Assembly: GCA_025642065.1 (NCBI GenBank)
Contig: JAODUP010000327.1
Location: forward strand, 266,001 to 330,000
Direction: 5' to 3'
DNA length: 64,000 nt
DNA from: Paralvinella palmiformis
Lineage: Eukaryota; Annelida; Polychaeta; Terebellida; Alvinellidae
The notes beneath the pieces were generated by a model. It did no database searches and was not told where the DNA came from. It was given only the letters and a program-made list of their open reading frames with translations. Numbering within the stretch: position 1 is the stretch's first letter; each line of letters opens with the position of its first letter. Positions 57,125 to 64,000 of the stretch are shown here, one piece after another. A program made the position numbers and the translations under genes.

Positions 57125-58155
57125 TCACTTTATGACTCGAACATATATTATTAGAAAATACTCCATCCTTGAAACATCCCTGTTTTTGTTAAAAGATGTC
57201 AATGTGGATGTGGATATTTGGTCCACAAAAATGTGGATATATACTTTTATTAATCATGGTTTGCTAACAAAAAATTACACCTGGATTATAAAAAATATTA
57301 TCATTTATGTCAAGTTGGGGAGTGGGGGATTGTGTATGCGGAGGGGGAGGGATGTTATGAAAATTTATATTTTTGCACTAATAAGTAGCTTATGAATCAT
57401 ATTTAAGACTCATGATTTGATCTTTCTTTTTAAAGGTTTACGCTGAGTCAGTACTCTTATAAAGAAAGTAAGTGTCAGTTTTTGTAACAAGTAAAAACAG
57501 TCTGTAATCTGGTCACAATTATGTTTACAATTACTCCTAACTCATAATTTCGCAGTCCTCCGCACGCACGCGCGCACGCGCACGCGCACAGACGCCCCAA
57601 CTAAGACGCAGACACAAACGGACAACGATCAATCAATAAAAATCCTTCTGGACCAAAAGTTACAAAGCGAAATAAAGTGAAATATCTGCACAATTGCTGT
57701 TTAATATAAAGCGGTGCATATGTTAATTGTTCCGGATGGGGCTGTGACTGATCCGGATTAACATCTAGGCCATATCTACTGAATGGAACATAACCTCATA
57801 CCTGACCGACCAGCACTGATGACACGGAACATTGTCAACTTTATCTAGATCAAATCCATCCGACCCACAGCTGTGTGAAGGGTAGGATTTAATCCCGAAA
57901 ACACGTAATCTGGCAATGATTTATTTGTCTCAGTCAGGGACTATTAGGATAACATAATTTTATAGTCGTAATTTTCATTTCCGACAAACCCATGACTCCT
58001 CTCCACGACCTTTTACCCTCTGACCTGTTTCCACCTTCATCAGGTTTGACACTGTTAACAATAGGCTATACGCCTTCGGCTACTAGCAGCTGCTCGCTAC
58101 AATATCCCGAATCAATTCTGCTAGCAGCAACTTGTCGCTGTTACCTGTGACAGAC
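57125..58155. other. Spacer, nothing recognised
   Basis: Contains a short alternating GCAC run at 57560-57592. No coding or RNA feature could be supported. Confidence 0.4.
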
Positions 58156-58269
58156 TAAATGTTTCTATTGATTCCGTCTCTTCGAAACATATTTCCAGAA
58201 CCAGTCCGATCCTGGCAACTCGCCGCAGTATGGTGGATAGTTCTGATGATGGTGCCAACTCGTCCTTTT

Positions 58270-58519
58270 TGTGTGCTATCTCTCTCTCTCGCTCGCTCGC
58301 TCTCTCGTCAACCCCCCTCTCTCTCTCGCTCTTCTATCTCCCCCTATATATATATATATATCTGTCTATCTATCCGTCTCTCTCCCCTCGCTCTCGTACC
58401 CTCCCTCACACACATACGCGCGCACACACGCACACCATCTCTCTCTCAGACACACCCTCTTTCTCTCTCGCACGCTCCCCTTCTCCATCTCTCTTCCTCC
58501 CCCCTCTCACTTACACCCG

Positions 58520-58558
<39 letters not shown>

Positions 58559-58655
58559 TCACCCACCCTCTCTCTATCTCTCCCTCATCCCTCTCTCTAT
58601 CTCTCCATCACCCTCTCTCCATATCTCTCCCTCACCCACTCTCTCTATCTCCCTG
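58270..58655. repeat. CT-rich simple-sequence tract
   Basis: About 385 bp of CTCT with TA, CA and CCCT interruptions. The three long overlapping frames here (181-250 codons) are low-complexity artefacts. Confidence 0.95.
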
Positions 58656-59074
58656 GGTTTTCACACCACAGGGATCAGCCATTTCCTCGGAGGAGAGTCA
58701 CGTGGTTTTCGTTTCACAAACATTTCACCTCATGTACGGACGGGACCATCTGTAGGACACGTGACTTCCACCTAACACCGATATCCACCGGAGCAATTTC
58801 CTGTGCTATTTGTTTGTTCTCGGGGATGTTATGGTTCTCGGACGTGATCCCGACGAAATCCACGATCCAAGTTTTAAAGTTTTTCATATTCCTAACATAT
58901 TTATCAGTTAGCTGTAAAACGTATCCCGAATATAGTGTGTGGTGTGTGGGGGGTAGGGGGTCTTATGCCATCATACGGAACACTGTTGAATGCTGTTGTT
59001 GTTGTTGTTGTTGTTGCTGGTGATGATGATACTACTACTAACAATAATAATATGTAGATTATTCAAGAGAACTT

Positions 59075-59375
59075 GGCCATATACTGCTCTACACCTGAGT
59101 GGACTGAGTCAGACACTGATCTACATTTGAGTGGACCAAGTTAAACACTGATCTACATTTGAGTGGACCGAGTCAAACACTGATCTACATTTGAGTGGAC
59201 CGAAAAGTCAGAAACTGATCTACATTTTGGGAGTGGAACAAGTCAAACACTGATCTACATTTGAGTGAACCGAGTCAAAGATTGATCTACATTTGAGTGG
59301 ACTGAGTCAGATACTGATCTACATTTGTTGAATGGATCGAGTCAGATACTGATCTACATCTGGATCGACCGAGTC
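59075..59375. repeat. 32-bp minisatellite, about 9 copies
   Basis: Unit CTGATCTACATTTGAGTGGA followed by CCGAGTCAAACA, diverged between copies. Confidence 0.93.
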
Positions 59376-59389
59376 AGTTATTGATCTAT

Positions 59390-59407
59390 AGCCAGAGAGA
59401 GAGAGAT

Positions 59408-59438
<31 letters not shown>

Positions 59439-59535
59439 GTGAATCGAGAGAGACGCACACACACACACACACACACACACAAACACGCACACACATACAC
59501 ACACACACACAGAGAAAGAGAGAGAGAGAGAGAGC
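59390..59535. repeat. (GA)n-(CA)n-(GA)n microsatellite
   Basis: Two GA runs flank a CA run. Confidence 0.95.
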
Positions 59536-59632
59536 GAGACTTTTAAGTTTATCCAATTTCACCAGTCAAAGTATCAACATTAGTTGGGCATATAGTATCA
59601 GCATATTGTTTTTTAAATATATAATGTATCAA

Positions 59633-60722
59633 CGTATATTTGTTGTTTCTATATTATATATCAACATCAGGTTGTTGTTTTCGTATTATATCAGGAGGTA
59701 TTTGTTGTTTCTATATTATATATCAACAGAAGGTTGTTGTTTTCGTATTATATCAGGAGGTATTTGTTGTTTCTATATTATATATCAACATCAGGTTGTT
59801 GTTTTCGTATTATATCAGGAGGTATTTGTTGTTTCTATATTATATATCAACAGAAGGCTTGTTGTTTTCGTATTACATCAGGAGGTATTTGTTGTTTCTA
59901 TATTATATATCAACAGAAGGTTGTTGTTTTCGTATTATATCAGGAGGTATTTGTTGTTTCTATATTATATATCAACATAAGGTTGTTGTTTTCGTATTAT
60001 ATCACGGAGGTATTTGTTGTTTCTATATTATATATCAACAGAAGGTTGTTGTTTTCGTATTATATCAGGAGGTATTTGTTGTTTCTATATTATATATCAA
60101 CAGAAGGTTGTTGTTTTTGTATTATATCAGGAGGTATTTGTTGTTTCTTTATTATATATCAACAAAATTTGTTTTTGAAATTATATCAGGAGGTATTTGT
60201 TGTTTCTATATTATATATCAACAGAAGTTGTTGTTTTGTATTATATCAGGGGGTATTTGTTGTTTCTATATTATATATCAAAGAAGGTTGTTGTTTTCGT
60301 ATTATATCAGGAGGTATTGTTGTTTCTATATTATTTTTTATCAACAGAAGTTGTTGTTTTCGTATTATATCAGGAGGTATTTGTTGTTTCTATATTATAT
60401 ATCAACAGAAGGTTGTTGTTTTGTATTATATCAGGAGGTATTTGTTGTTTCTATATTATATATCAACAGAAGATTGTTGTTTTTGTATTATATCAGGAGG
60501 TATTTGTTGTTTCTATATTATATATCAACAGAAGGTTGTTGTTTTCGTATTATATCAGGAGGTACTTGTTGTTTCTATATTATATATCAACAGAAGGTTG
60601 TTGTTTTCGTATTATATCAGGAGGTATTTGTTGTTTCTATATTATATATCAACAGAAGGTTGTTGTTTTCGTATTATATCAGGAGGTATTTGTTGTTTCT
60701 ATATTATATATCAACAGAAGGA
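59633..60722. repeat. 62-bp satellite array, about 17 copies
   Basis: Unit TATTTGTTGTTTCTATATTA, TATATCAACAGAAGGTTGTT and GTTTTCGTATTATATCAGGAGG. As 62 is not a multiple of three, translation cycles through all three frames every 186 bp, and each frame remains open, so frames of 207-368 codons appear. They are not genes. Confidence 0.96.
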
Positions 60723-61510
60723 ATTTCTACTATAGACCGGACGTAAACATTTCATCAACGGATCATTTAGCGGAATCCAGTACAGATTTTTTGGCAAATT
60801 GTTGCTCTCCAGTTAGCTAACGTCTACCAGCCAGAAGTATCAATGTCCATTCTGGATCGGCGCCAGTATTAATCGCCTCTTTAATCCGAATCATCCCGAT
60901 CGGTTCGTGACAGGACGAGCCAGCCGGTGTCGTAACAATCATCTCGATATCCAGCCAATTATGATCCTGATCGTCGACGCGATCCAGACCAGAAATCGGG
61001 AGTGTACTGGGCGGAAATGGCTGCAAACCAGATGGCCGGATTCCGGAATGCCATTCCACGTTCTCGCCAAGGCGGGGTGTGGTGAGTGTTGGTGGCCGCT
61101 GTGTAAGTAGCCGCTGAGGGGGATGTTATGGGAGAGAAAGCGGAGATGATCCGGAATGTGCGATGACGGACGCTGATCCAGACGCTGAAAGATGGCTAAT
61201 TAATGTCATCATAGCCTGCGGTATTAGCTTTAACCTAATCTTTAACACTCTGGATCCAGCAGCAGCGGGATCTCTGTCTCGTGTTTAAGTGGTCAGCTTA
61301 CAACGAGGCTAGGCAACCGGGCAGCCGCTACATTTAGGTACGTTGAACCGGGGCCACCACCCTGGGTCCAATTGAGTTCGTGCAGATTTGCCATTGTATT
61401 TGAGTATGAGGTACTAGGTAACAAATTGGTTGGGTCGTCCTGGATCTCGGGACAGTAATTTCATGATCACTGACTTCTAGCACAACCTTTCCATACGTCC
61501 ATCCCACAGT
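60723..61510. other. GC-richer region, no secure gene
   Basis: A minus-strand frame at about 60817-61127 (80 residues from its first Met) contains SSCHEPIGM, faintly like the start of a discoidin domain (C-x-x-P-L-G-M), but the rest does not follow the family and no clean splice pair was found. It is the only hint of a gene B 5' exon in the window. Confidence 0.25.
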
Positions 61511-61518
61511 TACAGATG

Positions 61519-61552
61519 AATAATTAATATATATATATATATATATATATAT
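61519..61552. repeat. (TA)n microsatellite
   Basis: TA run of about 32 bp. Confidence 0.93.
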
Positions 61553-62633
61553 TACTGATTGATATCCCAAACCAGGTAAAAGTGAATGTCGGTGAGAGCA
61601 TGCTGATGTGAAAACAAACAAGTTTTAAGATAAATAAATAAATATACGAGATGCTGAAGCAACGCTATAGCTTTGTAAAACAACGAAAGGTTTACAGGAG
61701 AATACTCCCGCATCGGCGGACAACAACAACAACAGACAAAGCAACGACATCAACAACAGACAAAGCAACGACATCAACAACAGCCGTGTAAAGTGATTTC
61801 GGACGAGCCGGAGGGGGGAGGAGGGGGGGGGGGGGTTGTGGTGGTGTGGTTTGTAGGGAGTGGAATGTACACCAGATTTTATCAACGAGATAATCAACTA
61901 GTTTCTAATTTCAAAAACACGAATGGTTCATGACGGAGCGGGTAGAGATTGATTTCGTTGAGCGCCCGAAATTGCCGAAAGCTGCCCCACGACGCGCGAG
62001 GTCAGGAAAAGGTGAAATCGAGAAACCGTTTCTTCGTAGACAAATTGGACACTTGATGAGCGAACGAACCGACGCCATACGTGTACACACGCACGCGCGC
62101 ACGCGCACGGAGACACGGACGGATCGAGCAGCTAAACACCATTAAATGTATCCAGATACGGTCACTTCTAATCGCAATTCGATGCTTTTCGAACCTTTCT
62201 AGCCACATTAATGGATCCAGACGAGATCAGTTGGAGGTAAATCGATCCGTGCTAACTAGCAATATCTCTGGCTTAGTCGTAATGCTTAAATAAGGGGGGT
62301 GAATGAGAGGCCTATCGTCCTTCGATCCGAGAAATAGTTCGTTATCCGGGATTTGTTTGTTTGATGTCAGATAGAGTTCCGGAGTGATAAAACTTCGACC
62401 CTGGAGGGTGTTCCTTCTACAAAATATAAATAGTTGGATAAAGAGATTTCTGGTCGGATTTAATGAGTTATGTTGTTGCTGTTGTTGTTGTTTGTTGTTA
62501 TTTACAAATAAACCAATCAAACAATGGCTTGCTAAATGTTTATAACAACAACAACAACAATACTAATTATGACAATTGTAAGAACCCCCCCCCCCTCACA
62601 CACTAATATGTCCCATTCCTACAAGTTTGTTAT
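61553..62633. other. Spacer, nothing recognised
   Basis: Contains CAACAA repeats at 61721-61785 and 62538-62560, a G-run at 61812-61835, and a GC-rich stretch 61920-62130 open on both strands without a family match. Confidence 0.4.
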
Positions 62634-62815
62634 GGCGCCCCCGTGGTCTAGTTGGTAGCGTGTTGGATCACGGATCACTATTACCCGAGTTCGAATCTCG
62701 GCGTGGGCATATCTGATGGGTGTTTCATCTTTGACTTCGCCTCATTACCTTTAGAGGTCATTAGGCCCATTTAGCCTACCATTTGGCCGTAAAATATCAA
62801 TCAATCATCGCCATA
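62634..62815 (+). mobile_element. tRNA-derived SINE (family A), best head
   Basis: GGCGCCCCCGTGGTCTAGTT, GGTAGCGTGTTGGATCACGG and B box GAGTTCGAATCTCGG make a full tRNA-like head, followed by the common body and an ATCA-rich tail that continues at 62873-62915. The acceptor ends do not pair, so it is not a tRNA gene. Confidence 0.88.
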
Positions 62816-63011
62816 TTTGGTGATTTGACGATATAATATTCCCCACCCTTCAATCAGGTGGCTGTAAACCACCAATCATCATCATCATCAATCATCATCA
62901 TCAATCATCGTCATCCAACAGGTTGTTGATTTCTTTGAACGAATTATACGTCTATAAAACTGACCTATTAGGATCTAATGCTTCAATTAGGACTCCATAC
63001 TCGGATATATT

Positions 63012-63012
63012 C

Positions 63013-63044
<32 letters not shown>
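63012..63044. repeat. (ATT)n microsatellite
   Basis: ATT run; a (GGAA)n run follows at 63150-63170. Confidence 0.93.
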
Positions 63045-63170
63045 GCCACAAATAGCGAACACATCTCCGCTCCCGCGAGCAGATCTCGGTAAGTCTATAC
63101 TTCCATAATAAGAAAACTTTATACAGCTAGCAGCTCGCTTCAAAAGTCGGAAGGAAGGAAGGAAGGAAGG

Positions 63171-64000
63171 ATGGAATGGGAACGAGGAAAATAAAGTCCG
63201 AACCCGGCGCTGATATGATAATTATCTGATATTAATTGATTAAATCTTCCTTCATTCGTTGAGAAGAACGAAATAACCAACGAGCCACCAGTCTCCGGAT
63301 CTGCTCTGCCTCAAGGACAACAGAGTGATTATCAATCCGGAGCAGAACAAGTGCCGGAAAAGTGATCCAGAAGCGATCCAGATGGACGGATAATAAGCCA
63401 ATTTACATGCAGCGAACGACAAAGATCTGGGAAGAAATACCGAACCACTTATGGGGAGTGGGGAATTCAACGGATGGGGGGAGGGCGGAAAGTTGTTTCC
63501 AAGGAGAAGAGCTGTCAGTTTACGGGAGGTAATTACCGCGTCACCTAGTGGTAGAAGAAGACCTGTTGACGCGAACATCGTCAGTATGTTATCTGGGGTG
63601 GGGGTGGTCGGGGGTGTTTATGGTGTCTGGGATGGTAGTGGTGGAGCCCAGTGGGGTGTGGGTAATTTTAAAACTGTATTGGAAAGCCAAACTAAGGTTG
63701 TGAATTAGCATGCCGAACTGGGGTCGTGTACTAAGAAGCCGAACTGGGATTGTGTACTCAGTAACCTGGTAGCCGAACTGGGGTTGTGTATTCGAAAGCC
63801 GAAATGGAATTGTGTATTAAAAGTGATCTATTCTCGATCCATTATGTCCGCGATATCTGGCAGATGTATTACGAGAATTTAACGGTATAAGATTTGTGCA
63901 AAATACTTATTTCACCTGAACCCGCACCAATAAATCGTTTATATAAGATTTATGAAGAGTTTGATTTCATGCTCCAAATTGACAATCAACAAATGTGTTT
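63171..64000. other. Window end, nothing recognised
   Basis: Several GATCC(A/G)GA words at 63290-63385 and a loose repeat around GCCGAACTGGGGTTGTGTA at 63710-63810. No coding feature is supported. Confidence 0.4.

Noticed and set aside
58159..59023. Overlapping frames of 181-250 codons rich in Ser/Leu/Pro
   Set aside because: They arise from a CT-rich simple-sequence tract.
59640..60746. Frames of 207-368 codons with a repeated ICCFYIIYQQ-like pattern
   Set aside because: They are translations of a 62-bp satellite in rotating frames, with no family similarity or splice context.
60817..61059. Minus-strand 80-residue frame with SSCHEPIGM, considered as the start of the gene B discoidin domain
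   Set aside because: Only a short C-x-x-P-I-G-M resemblance. The expected following strands and a clean splice donor/acceptor pair were not seen. Kept as a weak hint only.
62634..62710. Possible functional tRNA gene
   Set aside because: A and B boxes are good, but the 5' and 3' ends do not pair into an acceptor stem, and the same head plus body recurs across the window as a SINE.

Overview
This window is genomic DNA from an animal, most likely an invertebrate. Its genes are split by spliceosomal introns with standard GT/AG borders, it carries LINE, SINE and hAT-type repeats, and it is AT-rich with very many micro- and minisatellites. The repeat content and the divergent discoidin-domain-receptor (DDR) genes fit a lophotrochozoan such as a mollusc. 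That placement is an inference, because no taxon-specific marker is present.

Only two protein-coding genes are well supported. Both encode DDR-family collagen-receptor tyrosine kinases, and they lie tail to tail. Gene A (+ strand, exons from 11607 to 31399) has nine recognisable coding exons: the end of the discoidin (DS) domain, the DS-like domain, a Pro/Thr-rich stalk, a TM/juxtamembrane exon, a second juxtamembrane exon with the start of the kinase, and four kinase exons. Gene B (- strand, 55510 down to 46611) has eight exons matching A exons 2 to 9, with the same splice phases. The 5' exons of both genes (signal peptide and most of the DS domain) were not found. They may be short and unrecognised, or, for gene B, beyond 64000.

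The most striking signal is mosaic similarity between the paralogs. The DS-like exon (522 bp, 3 differences by eye) and the catalytic-loop exon (235 bp, 3 differences) are almost identical, and the identity runs into flanking intron. Neighbouring exons have diverged to about 40-75% at the protein level. This is the footprint of recent patchy gene conversion between inverted paralogs, or else a local assembly artefact.

Layout: 1-1034 decayed LINE reverse transcriptase with 3' end; 1035-11606 non-coding with satellites, including a 71-bp palindrome-bearing array at 6391-7430, and the first hAT-like MITE copies; 11607-31399 gene A, with introns swollen by a 54-bp array, (TCTG)n, a 1.6-kb CTA array, a 22-bp array, MITEs and a ~975-bp TIR element; 31400-46610 intergenic DNA with tRNA-derived SINEs, a LINE 3' end and minisatellites, and no convincing gene; 46611-55510 the compact gene B; 55511-64000 minisatellites (45, 30, 32 and 62 bp), a CT-rich tract and SINEs, with no convincing exon.

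The two receptors would be single-pass membrane proteins that bind an extracellular ligand (collagen in known DDRs) and signal through a cytoplasmic tyrosine kinase. Both kinase domains retain the usual catalytic residues, so both are probably active.
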